The position numbers and the translations under genes were made by a program. 26,288 bases of DNA from Bacteroidota bacterium (GTDB taxonomy: Bacteria > Bacteroidota > Bacteroidia > Chitinophagales > UBA10324), in contig DMRR01000037.1 of the NCBI GenBank assembly GCA_003455275.1, forward strand, positions 1 through 26,288. The letters run 5' to 3'. The notes below the pieces were generated by a model, which ran no database searches, was not told the DNA's origin, and saw only the letters and a program-made list of their open reading frames with translations. Positions 1 to 8,314 of this stretch are shown in pieces (within the stretch, counting starts at the first letter, position 1; each line of letters opens with the position of its first letter).

Positions 1-102
1 GGGCAACCTCGTTCTAGAACAAATGTGAAATCAAGAGGTTTGAAAACAAGGCATCATAAGAATCCAACCAATCAATTCATCATCAGCAGAAGAAAGAAAT
101 AA
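1..102 (+). CDS. rplB: 50S ribosomal protein L2, C-terminal fragment
   Basis: The first 33 codons of the window read in frame 1 to a TAA at 100-102 and give a very basic tail (RSRTNVKSRGLKTRHHKN, then ISRRKK at the end). This fits the C-terminal end of L2, a 23S rRNA-binding protein needed for subunit joining and peptidyl transfer. It lies three bases before rpsS, where L2 belongs in the S10 operon. The gene is cut only by the window edge. The identification rests on the tail and the gene order, because the core domains lie outside the window. Confidence 0.85.
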   Translation, partial: GQPRSRTNVKSRGLKTRHHKNPTNQFIISRRKK

Positions 103-105
103 ATT

Positions 106-381
106 ATGGCAAGATCAATAAAAAAAGGTCCATATGTGCAGCAATCATTGTTGAAGAAAGTGGAGGCAATGAATGCTTCAAACAAGAAAAGTGTAATCAA
201 AACCTGGAGCCGCCGGTCTACCATCACTCCTGATTTTGTTGGCCACACTTTCACAGTTCACAATGGAAATAAATTCATTCCAATTTTCGTAAGTGAAAAT
301 ATGGTTGGTCATAAACTCGGAGAATTTGCTCCTACTCGCAATTTCAAAGGACACTCAATGAAAAAAGTTGAAGGAGCATAG
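106..381 (+). CDS. rpsS: 30S ribosomal protein S19
   Basis: This 91-residue protein is the usual length for S19, which forms a complex with S13 in the head of the small subunit near the A-site tRNA. The family opening [11 protein letters not shown] is present, followed by the conserved [22 protein letters not shown] stretch in the middle (quoted in part: [14 protein letters not shown]) and [11 protein letters not shown] near the end. The ATG comes three bases after the L2 stop with an A/T-rich leader and no Shine-Dalgarno sequence, as is normal in Bacteroidota. It is co-transcribed with its ribosomal neighbours. Confidence 0.98.
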   Translation: MARSIKKGPYVQQSLLKKVEAMNASNKKSVIKTWSRRSTITPDFVGHTFTVHNGNKFIPIFVSENMVGHKLGEFAPTRNFKGHSMKKVEGA

Positions 382-403
382 TCAATAAAAAATAAACAGA
401 ATA

Positions 404-916
404 ATGGCACAGGCAAAAGCAGTTTTAAATAATGTTCCGTCCTCTCCCCGCAAGATGAGGTATGTAGTGGATATGATTCGTGGTGTTGATGTGGACAAAG
501 CATTAAATATTTTGAAGTTCAGCACCAAGCATCCCGCTCGCCAGATAGAGAAACTACTAGTTTCAGCAACCAGTAATTGGACAGCGAAAAATGAAGGATT
601 GAATCCGGAGGATGCACAACTTTTTGTTAAAGAAGTTTTCGTAAATGGAGGTGTAACTCTTAAAAGATGGTTGCCGGCTCCTCAGGGTCGTGCCTATCGC
701 TTGCGCAAGCGATCAAATCATGTCACATTGATTGTAGATAGCCGCGTAGCTCCTGAAACTGCAGAAGTTGAAACTGTTGAAACAGAAGAAGCGCCTGTAG
801 CGGAGGTAGTGGAAACTGCGCCAAAGAAAAAAGCATCAAGAAAAAAATCTTCTGATAACGAAACATCTGAACAACCCGTCAAGAAGACAACTCGAAAAAC
901 CAAAAAAGCAGAATAA
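404..916 (+). CDS. rplV: 50S ribosomal protein L22 with long charged C-terminal tail
   Basis: Residues 1-112 form a standard L22, including the [14 protein letters not shown] opening and the beta-hairpin region [18 protein letters not shown] (residues 87-104) that lines the nascent peptide exit tunnel. L22 proteins are usually about 110-135 residues; this one has 170. Residues 113-170 are a low-complexity tail, first rich in Glu, Val and Thr (residues 119-138), then rich in Lys and Ser/Thr (141-169). The tail is in frame with no sign of a frameshift. The gene lies between rpsS and rpsC in the normal order. The core is certain; a role for the tail is unknown. Confidence 0.97.
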   Translation: MAQAKAVLNNVPSSPRKMRYVVDMIRGVDVDKALNILKFSTKHPARQIEKLLVSATSNWTAKNEGLNPEDAQLFVKEVFVNGGVTLKRWLPAPQGRAYRLRKRSNHVTLIVDSRVAPETAEVETVETEEAPVAEVVETAPKKKASRKKSSDNETSEQPVKKTTRKTKKAE

Positions 917-936
917 CAATTTAAGTAATCAACTGA

Positions 937-1719
937 ATGGGACAAAAAACAAATCCAATAGCTAATCGTCTCGGCATCATTCGCGGATGGGATTCTAACT
1001 GGTTCGGCGGAAAAAACATGGCTGAAAAACTTGTTGGAGATTTCAAAGTGCGTGAATATCTAAAAGCCCGTATTGCAAAAGGCGGAATCGCAAATATTGT
1101 TATTGAGCGTACACTCAACCGACTGACAATTACTATTCACACTTCTCGCCCCGGAATAATTATTGGAAAAGGCGGAGGAGAAGTTGACCGTGTTAAGGAG
1201 GAGTTGAAAAAAATTACCGGAAAAGATGTTCAGATAAATATTGTTGAAATCCGCCGCCCGGAAATTGATGCCGCAATCGTAGGCGATACTATCGCACGCC
1301 AAATTGAAGCTCGTATTAACTATCGTCGTGCTATAAAACTCGCAGTTGCCTCCGCAATGAGAATGGGGGCTGAAGGAATTAAAATTAGAATCAGTGGTCG
1401 TTTAGCAGGAGCTGAAATTGCACGAACCGAAGAAATCAAACAGGGTCGTGTTCCGCTTCATACTCTTCGTGCAGACATTGACTATGCAGTTGGCGAAGCT
1501 CTCACCGTTTATGGTTTGATTGGAATAAAAGTTTGGATTTGCAAAGGTGAAGTGCTAGGCAAACGCGACCTATCTCCAAATGTTGGACAAAAAACTGAAG
1601 GCGGAAAAGGTGGAGAAAGAAGAGAACGCAGGGATGATCGTGGTGGCGATCGTGGCAGCCGCAGAGACGATCGGGGCGGACGCGGAAGGGGAGAGCGCCG
1701 AGATAATAGACAGAATTAA
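937..1719 (+). CDS. rpsC: 30S ribosomal protein S3 with Arg/Gly/Asp-rich tail
   Basis: This 260-residue protein begins [14 protein letters not shown] and carries the type 2 KH RNA-binding loop GKGG at residues 77-80, then the S3 C-terminal domain ending about residue 212 ([11 protein letters not shown]). S3 sits at the mRNA entry channel and contributes to ribosomal helicase activity. Residues 221-260 form an extra tail built from RRDDRGG-like units, giving an RGG-type low-complexity sequence that probably contacts RNA. The overlapping frame from 1580 to 1774 is only a shadow of this repetitive end. Gene order rplV-rpsC-rplP is canonical. Confidence 0.98.
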   Translation: MGQKTNPIANRLGIIRGWDSNWFGGKNMAEKLVGDFKVREYLKARIAKGGIANIVIERTLNRLTITIHTSRPGIIIGKGGGEVDRVKEELKKITGKDVQINIVEIRRPEIDAAIVGDTIARQIEARINYRRAIKLAVASAMRMGAEGIKIRISGRLAGAEIARTEEIKQGRVPLHTLRADIDYAVGEALTVYGLIGIKVWICKGEVLGKRDLSPNVGQKTEGGKGGERRERRDDRGGDRGSRRDDRGGRGRGERRDNRQN

Positions 1720-1751
1720 ACTTAAAAGACAAACTGAAAATAAACTGAAAT

Positions 1752-2171
1752 ATGCTACAGCCGAAAAAAGTTAAATGGCGTCGCCCACAAAAGGGAAAGA
1801 TGAAAGGAAACGCTCAGCGCGGTGCCGTTCTTTCGTTTGGTTCATTTGGATTGAAAGCAATGGACGAATGCTGGATGACCGATAAGCAAATTGAAGCTGC
1901 GCGTGTGGCGCTCACCCGTCACATGAAGCGTGAGGGACAAGTTTGGATTCGAATTTTTCCAGACAAAGCAAGAACTGCAAAACCAGCTGAAGTGCGTATG
2001 GGAAAAGGAAAAGGATCACCAGAAGGTTGGGTTGCAATTGTAAAACCCGGACGCATAATTTTCGAAGCAGAAGGAGTTCCACTTGATACCGCAAGGGTTG
2101 CAATGAAACTTGCCGCACAAAAACTTCCGATTGAAACCAAGTTTATTATCAGTCACGAATACAAAGCATAA
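1752..2171 (+). CDS. rplP: 50S ribosomal protein L16
   Basis: The 139-residue product matches L16 in length and sequence: [20 protein letters not shown] at the start, the [23 protein letters not shown] region, and [20 protein letters not shown] around residues 77-97. L16 helps position A-site tRNA and organises the central protuberance of the 50S subunit. It lies 32 bases after rpsC and 12 bases before rpmC, as expected in the S10 operon. Nothing unusual is seen. Confidence 0.98.
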   Translation: MLQPKKVKWRRPQKGKMKGNAQRGAVLSFGSFGLKAMDECWMTDKQIEAARVALTRHMKREGQVWIRIFPDKARTAKPAEVRMGKGKGSPEGWVAIVKPGRIIFEAEGVPLDTARVAMKLAAQKLPIETKFIISHEYKA

Positions 2172-2183
2172 AAGGATTGAACA

Positions 2184-2396
2184 ATGGCAAAAAAAGTTAA
2201 ACTCAATTTGGCAGACCTGAACGATACCGATCTCGCTGCAAAACTGAAAGAAGACAAGGTTCGACTGCAGCGTTTAAAATTTAATCACGCGGTTACTCCT
2301 CTCGAGAATCCGAATGTGATTAAGTTATTAAGAAGAGATATAGCGCGTATGATGCACGAAACAAGTAACCGCCGTAAAAAAGCCACAGCTAAATAA
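2184..2396 (+). CDS. rpmC: 50S ribosomal protein L29
   Basis: This 70-residue protein has the two-helix plan of L29: an N-terminal Asp/Glu/Leu-rich helix ([20 protein letters not shown]), the short linker [15 protein letters not shown] typical of the family, and a basic second helix [11 protein letters not shown]29 sits near the tunnel exit beside L23, where signal recognition particle and trigger factor dock. Position between rplP and rpsQ confirms the call. Confidence 0.96.
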   Translation: MAKKVKLNLADLNDTDLAAKLKEDKVRLQRLKFNHAVTPLENPNVIKLLRRDIARMMHETSNRRKKATAK

Positions 2397-2404
2397 TTTC
2401 AAGC

Positions 2405-2662
2405 ATGGAAAAAAGAAATCTCAGAAAGACCCGAATTGGATTGGTGTCAAGCAGTAAAATGAATAAGACCATCACAGTAGAGGTTGAAAGAAAAGTAATG
2501 CATCCGAAGTATCATAAATACATTAAGATGACTTCAAAATTTAAGGCACACGATGAGAAGAATGAATGCGGCGAAGGAGATACAGTGCGCATTATGGAAA
2601 CACGGCCATTGAGCAAAACCAAGCGCTGGCGCCTGGTTGAAATAATTGAAAAAGCAAAATAA
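2405..2662 (+). CDS. rpsQ: 30S ribosomal protein S17
   Basis: The 85-residue product is a typical S17, an OB-fold 16S rRNA-binding protein that acts early in small-subunit assembly. Diagnostic stretches are [21 protein letters not shown] near the start (only partly quoted here: [18 protein letters not shown]), HPKYHKYIK, the [20 protein letters not shown] segment and the final VEIIEKAK. It begins nine bases after rpmC and is followed by a 41-base gap with a perfect hairpin before rplN. Confidence 0.97.
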   Translation: MEKRNLRKTRIGLVSSSKMNKTITVEVERKVMHPKYHKYIKMTSKFKAHDEKNECGEGDTVRIMETRPLSKTKRWRLVEIIEKAK

Positions 2663-2667
2663 TTTTT

Positions 2668-2684
2668 CTGAGAAATTTTCTCAG
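2668..2684 (+). other. Perfect 7-bp hairpin between rpsQ and rplN
   Basis: CTGAGAA (2668-2674) pairs exactly with TTCTCAG (2678-2684) around a 3-base loop. It occupies the only sizeable gap between rpsQ and rplN. No T-run follows it on the plus strand, so it is not a standard terminator; an RNA-processing, stability or pausing site is possible. The base pairing is seen directly; any function is inference. Confidence 0.5.
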
Positions 2685-2703
2685 CATAAACTGAATAACG
2701 AAA

Positions 2704-3072
2704 ATGATACAGACGGAGTCAAGATTAAATGTAGCAGACAACAGTGGCGCCAAAGAGGTGCTGGTGATTCGTCTTCTCGGTCACTCGCACCAACGCTATG
2801 CAGGAATTGGTGATATCGTGGTGGTAAGTGTGAAGGATGCAATTCCCGCTGGAGGAATTAAGCAAGGGGCTGTTTCAAAAGCGGTAATTGTTCGTGTGAA
2901 AAACCGCGTACGCCGCAAGGATGGTTCTTACATCCGATTTGATGATAACGCAGTAGTTCTGCTTAATGAATCAAGTGAACCACGCGGAACCCGCATCTTC
3001 GGACCCGTTGCCCGCGAACTTCGCGAAAAACAATTCATGAAAATCATTTCACTTGCCCCAGAAGTGTTATAA
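2704..3072 (+). CDS. rplN: 50S ribosomal protein L14
   Basis: Exactly 122 residues, the standard L14 length. Recognisable blocks are [18 protein letters not shown] at the start, [18 protein letters not shown] in the middle and [20 protein letters not shown] at the end. L14 binds 23S rRNA at the subunit interface, where it forms a bridge to 16S rRNA and interacts with L19. It starts the spc-type part of the cluster and is followed after 11 bases by rplX. Confidence 0.98.
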   Translation: MIQTESRLNVADNSGAKEVLVIRLLGHSHQRYAGIGDIVVVSVKDAIPAGGIKQGAVSKAVIVRVKNRVRRKDGSYIRFDDNAVVLLNESSEPRGTRIFGPVARELREKQFMKIISLAPEVL

Positions 3073-3083
3073 AAAACTGAAGT

Positions 3084-3437
3084 ATGAAAAAGGATAAATC
3101 AAAAACAAAAAGATTCCGCCCGAAACTGCATATACGCAAAGGAGACAATGTGTATGTACTGGCAGGTGACGATAGAGGCAAGACAGGCCGTGTGATTGAA
3201 GTGATAGTAAAAGATCTGAGGGCATTGGTTGAAGGCGTGAATATTATTTCGCGTCATACCAAACCCAATACTGCTAATCCAAACGGAGGCATCATTAAAA
3301 AGGAAGCACCGGTACACATTTCAAACCTGGCACTGATTGATCCCAAAAGCGGAAAACCAACACGAATCGGGCGTCGAAAAGAGGGAGACAAGAATGTGAG
3401 ATATAGCCGCCGTGAAGGAAATGCTTTGATTAAGTAA
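3084..3437 (+). CDS. rplX: 50S ribosomal protein L24
   Basis: The 117-residue product contains the KOW motif of L24 ([20 protein letters not shown], about residues 17-36), followed by [14 protein letters not shown] and the family segment [21 protein letters not shown]24 is one of the first proteins to bind 23S rRNA and sits by the tunnel exit. It lies between rplN and rplE, its usual place. Length and sequence are ordinary for Bacteroidota. Confidence 0.98.
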   Translation: MKKDKSKTKRFRPKLHIRKGDNVYVLAGDDRGKTGRVIEVIVKDLRALVEGVNIISRHTKPNTANPNGGIIKKEAPVHISNLALIDPKSGKPTRIGRRKEGDKNVRYSRREGNALIK

Positions 3438-3466
3438 AATTTTTTTCAAGAAAAAGATTTCTGAAA

Positions 3467-4030
3467 ATGAAAGGATATACACCAAGATTAAGCACAAAAT
3501 ACAAGAGCGAAGTTGTTCCTGCTTTAATGAAGCAATTCAACTACAAAAATGTGATGCAGGTTCCCCGCATTACCAAAATCGCTGTGAACCAGGGAGTGGG
3601 TGCTGCAACTTCTGACAAAAAATTAATTGATATTGCAATTACCGAAATGACCACCATCACAGGTCAAAAAGCTGTTTCTACTAAATCGAAGAAAGATATT
3701 TCGAATTTCAAACTGCGCGCTGCTATTCCGGTTGGAGTTCGAGTTACACTCAGAGGCGATAACATGTATGAATTTCTTGATCGTTTAATTTCAGTTGCTC
3801 TTCCACGCGTACGCGATTTTAAAGGAGTGAATGAAAAAGGATTTGATGGCCGTGGCAATTACACTTTGGGCGTAACAGAACAAATTATTTTCCCTGAGAT
3901 TGACATCGATAAGGTTACGAAGATGAATGGAATGGACATAACCTTTGTAACAACTGCCAATACTGATGCAGAAGCGCATGCGCTTCTGAAAGAATTGGGA
4001 ATACCTTTTAAAACTAAAGAGAACAACTAA
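3467..4030 (+). CDS. rplE: 50S ribosomal protein L5
   Basis: This 187-residue protein is full-length L5, which binds 5S rRNA and contacts the P-site tRNA through the central protuberance. Diagnostic stretches include [58 protein letters not shown] and [16 protein letters not shown]. It sits 29 bases after rplX and six bases before rpsN. Nothing is missing. Confidence 0.98.
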   Translation: MKGYTPRLSTKYKSEVVPALMKQFNYKNVMQVPRITKIAVNQGVGAATSDKKLIDIAITEMTTITGQKAVSTKSKKDISNFKLRAAIPVGVRVTLRGDNMYEFLDRLISVALPRVRDFKGVNEKGFDGRGNYTLGVTEQIIFPEIDIDKVTKMNGMDITFVTTANTDAEAHALLKELGIPFKTKENN

Positions 4031-4036
4031 TAATAA

Positions 4037-4306
4037 ATGGCAAAAGAATCAATCAAGGCTAGAGAAAGAAAGCGTGCCCGCATGGTAGCTCATTATGCTG
4101 AAAAGCGTGCTGCATTGAAAGCTGCAGGCGACTGGGCAGCGCTCGATTCACTTCCAAAGAATGGGAGTAAAGTGCGCATGCACAACCGCTGCCAGTTGAG
4201 TGGACGCCCGCGTGGGTATATCCGCCAGTTCGGATTAAGCCGCCTGAAATTCCGCGAGCTTGCACTGTTCGGAAAAATTCCCGGACTAAAGAAAGCGAGC
4301 TGGTAA
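4037..4306 (+). CDS. rpsN: 30S ribosomal protein S14, zinc-free form
   Basis: This 89-residue protein is the long S14 form without the CxxC zinc ribbon; only one cysteine is present, in [14 protein letters not shown]. The tail [18 protein letters not shown] is the conserved family end. S14 helps assemble the 30S head near the A and P sites. In most bacteria rpsH and rplF follow directly. Here no ribosomal gene follows: the stop runs into a heptad repeat array, then a strong terminator, then an unrelated membrane-protein operon. Confidence 0.98.
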   Translation: MAKESIKARERKRARMVAHYAEKRAALKAAGDWAALDSLPKNGSKVRMHNRCQLSGRPRGYIRQFGLSRLKFRELALFGKIPGLKKASW

Positions 4307-4339
4307 TTCGTTACAAGATATTTGTTATCCGTTATTGGT
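4305..4339 (+). repeat. Degenerate period-7 array after the rpsN stop
   Basis: Starting inside the rpsN TAA, the sequence can be read in 7-base steps; TATTTGT, TATCCGT and TATTGGT (4319-4339) are the clear units, preceded by two more divergent ones (AATTCGT, TACAAGA). It has the same period and the same ATT core as arrays elsewhere in this window. The region has no reading frame or other recognisable signal. Confidence 0.5.
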
Positions 4340-4375
4340 AAATACGGATTCAAAAAAATAATTCAGTAAAACACT

Positions 4376-4411
4376 AATGCTGAATCTGCGGATCGCGGGT
4401 TCAGCATTTTT
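4376..4411 (+). terminator. Intrinsic terminator ending the ribosomal protein operon
   Basis: AATGCTGAA (4376-4384) pairs perfectly with TTCAGCATT (4400-4408). The stem can extend inward by six more pairs, two of them G-U, to a GAT loop at 4391-4393, giving about 15 pairs. A T-run follows (4407-4411, then TTTT at 4414-4417). It lies 70 bases after rpsN and marks the true end of this ribosomal transcript. Confidence 0.85.
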
Positions 4412-4432
4412 AATTTTCGACATACAACCAGC

Positions 4433-4453
4433 AATTTGTAATCTGTAATTTGT
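4433..4453 (+). repeat. Short period-7 array upstream of the SpoIIM-like gene
   Basis: Three exact-period units, AATTTGT, AATCTGT and AATTTGT, lie between the ribosomal terminator and the next gene. It is the second short heptad array in this 160-base gap. No convincing TAnnTTTG promoter element is seen here, although the following gene must be transcribed from somewhere downstream of the terminator. Confidence 0.5.
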
Positions 4454-4465
4454 TTTATTCGCACA

Positions 4466-6316
4466 GTGCGCGAAACCAATTTCATAGACCAGAACAAGCA
4501 GAAGTGGAATGAGTTTGAAAAAATTCTGCAACAACCGCGGCGTGACCCCGATAAACTGAGTGAGCTTTTTGTGCAGGTGACCGATGACCTCAGCTACTCA
4601 CGCACCTTCTATCCCAACCGCTCTGTAAAAGTTTATCTCAATAATCTTTCACAAAAAATTTTTTCAAATATTTTCCGCAATCGAGCAAGTGGATGGCGCG
4701 CATTCCTGAATTTCTGGCTCGAAGAATTGCCGCTAGTTGTTTATGAAGCAAGGCTCGAGTTTTTTATTTCAGTTTCTATTTTTTTTCTTGCGTTTGGTAT
4801 CGGCTGGTTAAGTTCCGCTTACGATTCTGATTTTCCGAGATACATACTTGGTGATTCATATATAGAAATGACTAAAGCCAATATTGAAAATGGAGATCCA
4901 ATGGCAGTATATAAGCACGGCGGCAGGTTAGATATGTTCTTTGGCATTACACTCAACAATCTTTATGTGTCATTTCTCACATTCGCTCTGGGGCTTTTTG
5001 CCAGTATAGGTACAATTGGTTACATGCTCTACAATGGAATTATGGTGGGCACTTTTCAGTATTATTTTCTTAGTATGAATTCAGATCATCCGGGTGTGCT
5101 TCGTGAATCGCTGCTAACGATTTGGATGCATGGATCTCTTGAAATTCCAAGTATCATAATCGCCGGTGCTGCCGGTATTGCACTTGGAAGAGGATTGCTT
5201 TTTCCCGGCACTTACTCACGCTTTCAGGCATTTCAGCTTTCGGCGCGCCGCGCATTAAATGTGATGCTCGGGATTACACCTGTCATTATTCTCGCGGCGT
5301 TTATTGAATCATTTATTACCAGGTATACAGATTTGTCGGCGGGAGTGCGTCTTGGTTTTATAATTTTCAATTTCTGTTTTATTCTCGGATATTTTGCGGT
5401 GGTTCCATTTATCAAGAGCAGAAGCGGTCGCAAAGCAAAACTTATTGAGTTCCGATTGCCTGCAGTTAACAAAACCATAGTTGATTTTCATTCAATAAAA
5501 AAGTCAAGTGAAATCTTCGCTGAAACTTTTGTTGTCTATAATATTTTTCTTCGCAAGCATTTGAAGTACGGATTACTGTTCGCATCAGTTATTACAGTTC
5601 TTCTTTATTTCCGTTCACATGAAATTTATGAGCAAGGTTTTTATGATTCAATTTTTGTTTTCAGAAATATTTTTCTTCTCTTCCAAATGAGTAATTCCCT
5701 CACCAGTATTCTTTGCACTTCATTCATCGTGGTGGCTTCAATTTTTTCTGCTCAGTTTTTTCTTATCCGAATGTTTCACCGGAGCGCAAACAAAAAAATG
5801 CCGGTTCTTTTTTCATTGCAAAGCGGAACAATGGTTCTGCTGATTCTGGTCTTGTTTTCATTCATTTATATTTTGATGTCCAACTCCACATTTACACGGT
5901 GGCTCACACTTCTGTTCCTTCCCCTTGCACTTAATCTGCTCTACATTATCAATGCAAATTTTATGAATTGGATTGGAGGAGTTATAAACTCTGTTCGGTA
6001 TCTGGGCAGCGGAGGCTGGTTGCGCATACTGGAAACCTTTTTAATGACTATTGTAATTTCATTTGTATTCTTTCTGATCACCGGTTCGCCGATATTGTGG
6101 ATGTATGCTGATGTGATGACCTGGAATTTACCTTTCTCTCCTGAAGCCACTACTACCATTCTTTCCGGGCTTATAGTTTTCACTCTATACCTTGGTATGT
6201 ATTTGCTGATACCTCTACTTGTACTGAGTGCAGGTTTACAATATTTTTCTTTGAGAGAAACCCATGAAGCATATTATTTAATGGAACAGGTAAAAAAAGT
6301 TACACAGGAAAAATGA
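4466..6316 (+). CDS. SpoIIM/DUF95-like membrane protein with a second membrane half
   Basis: The 616-residue product has two halves. Residues 1-320 match the SpoIIM (stage II sporulation protein M / DUF95) family as found in non-sporulating Bacteroidota: an opening like FIDQNKQKWNEFEKIL, membrane segments near 99-115, 166-186, 228-245, 266-282 and 295-315, and the family motif HGSLEIPSI at 222-230. Residues 350-600 add about six more membrane segments (near 367-382, 410-432, 454-472, 480-496, 520-540, 565-590) that I do not recognise. SpoIIM proteins are usually about 320 residues, so this looks like a fusion with a neighbouring membrane protein. The start is GTG, chosen because homologues begin MRE. 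It overlaps the next gene by ATGA, so coupling to it is likely. Function is unknown; it does not imply sporulation. Confidence 0.8.
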   Translation: MRETNFIDQNKQKWNEFEKILQQPRRDPDKLSELFVQVTDDLSYSRTFYPNRSVKVYLNNLSQKIFSNIFRNRASGWRAFLNFWLEELPLVVYEARLEFFISVSIFFLAFGIGWLSSAYDSDFPRYILGDSYIEMTKANIENGDPMAVYKHGGRLDMFFGITLNNLYVSFLTFALGLFASIGTIGYMLYNGIMVGTFQYYFLSMNSDHPGVLRESLLTIWMHGSLEIPSIIIAGAAGIALGRGLLFPGTYSRFQAFQLSARRALNVMLGITPVIILAAFIESFITRYTDLSAGVRLGFIIFNFCFILGYFAVVPFIKSRSGRKAKLIEFRLPAVNKTIVDFHSIKKSSEIFAETFVVYNIFLRKHLKYGLLFASVITVLLYFRSHEIYEQGFYDSIFVFRNIFLLFQMSNSLTSILCTSFIVVASIFSAQFFLIRMFHRSANKKMPVLFSLQSGTMVLLILVLFSFIYILMSNSTFTRWLTLLFLPLALNLLYIINANFMNWIGGVINSVRYLGSGGWLRILETFLMTIVISFVFFLITGSPILWMYADVMTWNLPFSPEATTTILSGLIVFTLYLGMYLLIPLLVLSAGLQYFSLRETHEAYYLMEQVKKVTQEK

Positions 6317-7035
6317 GCAAATGGTTTCATATTGCTTTTTTGTTCTTTCTTCTTTTTCTTTCAGAAAAAATTTTTGCAGACAATACTGAACAGGAAAATT
6401 ATGAGCAGTCACAGCTCGATTCGTCTTCATTAAAGGAAGCTAATTGGAAAAACATCAGCAAGAATTACGATTACCAAAAATCTGAGGAAGAGAAAAAAAA
6501 GGAAGAAGAGAAAAAGGTAGAAAATAATTCAAGCGAAAAAGAGGAAAGCAAAAAATCAAAACCATGGATTGATTTTAATTCTACTGCTTCCAAAACAGTT
6601 TTGATTTCGATTGTCGTAATTTCAATCCTTACTGTTGTTCTTATTCTGATTCGGCGTTCACGATGGGTTTTCAATAAAAAAGTGGAGGACCAAAAACAAT
6701 TGATTCAGCGACTGGAAGAAAATCTTCCGGACAACGATCTGGATCCGCACATCAGGCAGGCGTTAAAGGATGGGGACTATCGCCTTGCTTTCCGGCTTTA
6801 CTACTTGCTGCTGATTCAAAAATTAATTCATCGCGATCATGTGAAATGGAAGAAAGAAAAAACAAATGGTGAATACCTGATTGAGTGCCTCACCAGAAAA
6901 TATTATACAGAGTTTGCAGGCATAACACTCTGTTTCGATCAGGTTTGGTATGGTGAGTATTTTATTTCGAAATCATTTTTCGAAGAGCAGGAACAGCATT
7001 TCAAAAATATTTTTCATGAAATAGAATCATCATGA
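6313..7035 (+). CDS. DUF4129-like single-span membrane protein
   Basis: The 240-residue product has an N-terminal signal-like segment (residues 4-22, FADN after it), a highly charged Lys/Glu-rich linker (about 55-83), one membrane segment (about 95-114) and a cytoplasmic C-terminal region (about 140-235) with the short helical pattern LKDGDYRLAFRLYYLLLIQKL seen in DUF4129 domains (LAFRLYYLLLIQKL quoted). Such proteins are regularly encoded beside MoxR ATPases. The gene overlaps both neighbours by 4 bases (ATGA), implying translational coupling. The linker is low complexity and may span the periplasm. Assignment to DUF4129 rests on the C-terminal pattern plus context. Confidence 0.72.
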   Translation: MSKWFHIAFLFFLLFLSEKIFADNTEQENYEQSQLDSSSLKEANWKNISKNYDYQKSEEEKKKEEEKKVENNSSEKEESKKSKPWIDFNSTASKTVLISIVVISILTVVLILIRRSRWVFNKKVEDQKQLIQRLEENLPDNDLDPHIRQALKDGDYRLAFRLYYLLLIQKLIHRDHVKWKKEKTNGEYLIECLTRKYYTEFAGITLCFDQVWYGEYFISKSFFEEQEQHFKNIFHEIESS

Positions 7036-8306
7036 ACAGGAACGGATTGATTCTGCTGGCAATTGTATTACTGCTCGTTGGAGTTTTCTTCTGGGTGCTT
7101 TCGCACGGAGGAGAAAAGCAATATGATTGGGATTTGACTTACGACAACACAAGCAATCAACCATATGGAACGCAATTGCTTTTTAATATTTTGAAGAGCG
7201 AGTATCCGGGAAATTTTACTGAAGTCAGAAAACCATTGCGCGAAAACCCGGCACTGCTTGAAAACAAAGACAACGCACTTTATTTTTTGGTTGGCGGATC
7301 GGTTTATCTTGATTCAGCTTCGCAGGAAAATATTCTAAAGTTTGTCGCAGAGGGTAACACCGCTTGTTTTATCACGCAAAATCTTCCTTATGAAATTTTC
7401 AGAAAATTCTTTGAAGGAAAGTTTAAACTGGATTCGCTGAATCAATATGAGTATTATGATCAGTCATATGTTTTCCAGGATTCAATAGCCCGCCTTTCTT
7501 TATTACATCCGAACCTGAACACTGAAAATTATTTACTGGATATTTCTATGATTTATAATTGGGAAAAAGTTCCGGCGAACTGGAATTATTTTTTTTCAAG
7601 AACAGAGAATATCCGCTTTGATTCTGTAGTTCAGTTAGGAGCTGCCAATTCTGATTACATCAATTTTATTCGTATTCATCATGGCAAAGGATTCATCTAT
7701 CTTCATTCTACACCGCTGGCATTCACTAATTTTTTTCTGAGAGAAAAATCAGGATTCGATTACCTGAAAAAAATGTTCGAACATTTTCACCCGAACTATG
7801 TGATATGGGATGAAGCAAGCAAACTTTATTATTATGATGATAAAAGCAAACCATATGCTGGTCAAAGCCCGTTGAAATTTATTCTTGACAATCGCTCGCT
7901 TCGCTGGGCCTGGTATCTGTTGCTGGTCATGGCTTTACTTTTTATTTTGTTCAAAGCAAAACGGCTTCAAAAAATAATTCCGGTGCATGAACCCAACCTG
8001 AACACATCATTAGAATTTGTGCAAACAGTAGGAAGGCTTTACTTCCTGCAAAACGATCATTTGGCACTTGCCAGGCAGAAGATGAAATTGTTTTTACTTT
8101 TTGTAAGAAACAAATACAAAATCTCTTTGAAAAACTTTGACGAACCGGAGTTAAAAAAACTTTCAATCAAATCTCAGATTACTTTCGACCAACTGAAGCG
8201 GATATTTACGAGTTATAAAATTGTACAGAAGCAAACATCAATTTCCGCCCAGGAGCTGATTGAATTTCACAAAATCATTGATCACTTTTATAAAAACTGC
8301 AAATAG
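7032..8306 (+). CDS. DUF4350-like membrane protein
   Basis: The 424-residue product has an N-terminal membrane segment (about 6-23), a large external region (about 30-285) and a second membrane segment (about 292-308) followed by a cytoplasmic helical tail. The stretch DNTSNQPYGTQLLFNILK (residues 38-55) near the start of the external region, followed by a Rossmann-like pattern with FLVGGSVYLD, is typical of DUF4350, a glutamine-amidotransferase-like fold without obvious catalytic residues. It overlaps the DUF4129-like gene by 4 bases and lies eight bases before the MoxR gene. Its role in the MoxR complex is unknown. Confidence 0.72.
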   Translation: MNRNGLILLAIVLLLVGVFFWVLSHGGEKQYDWDLTYDNTSNQPYGTQLLFNILKSEYPGNFTEVRKPLRENPALLENKDNALYFLVGGSVYLDSASQENILKFVAEGNTACFITQNLPYEIFRKFFEGKFKLDSLNQYEYYDQSYVFQDSIARLSLLHPNLNTENYLLDISMIYNWEKVPANWNYFFSRTENIRFDSVVQLGAANSDYINFIRIHHGKGFIYLHSTPLAFTNFFLREKSGFDYLKKMFEHFHPNYVIWDEASKLYYYDDKSKPYAGQSPLKFILDNRSLRWAWYLLLVMALLFILFKAKRLQKIIPVHEPNLNTSLEFVQTVGRLYFLQNDHLALARQKMKLFLLFVRNKYKISLKNFDEPELKKLSIKSQITFDQLKRIFTSYKIVQKQTSISAQELIEFHKIIDHFYKNCK

Positions 8307-8314
8307 ATTTTAGC

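Noticed and set aside
1580..1774. Frame overlapping the rpsC end and the rplP start
   Set aside because: It arises from the repetitive RGG-coding DNA; its sequence is not protein-like, and both real genes are certain.
4435..4461. Promoter before the SpoIIM-like gene (TTTG and TTTATTCG)
   Set aside because: The -7 candidate has two mismatches and the spacer is only 15 bases, below the accepted range.
4466..6316. Sporulation function from the SpoIIM similarity
   Set aside because: SpoIIM/DUF95 proteins are common in non-sporulating Bacteroidota beside moxR; no other sporulation gene is present.
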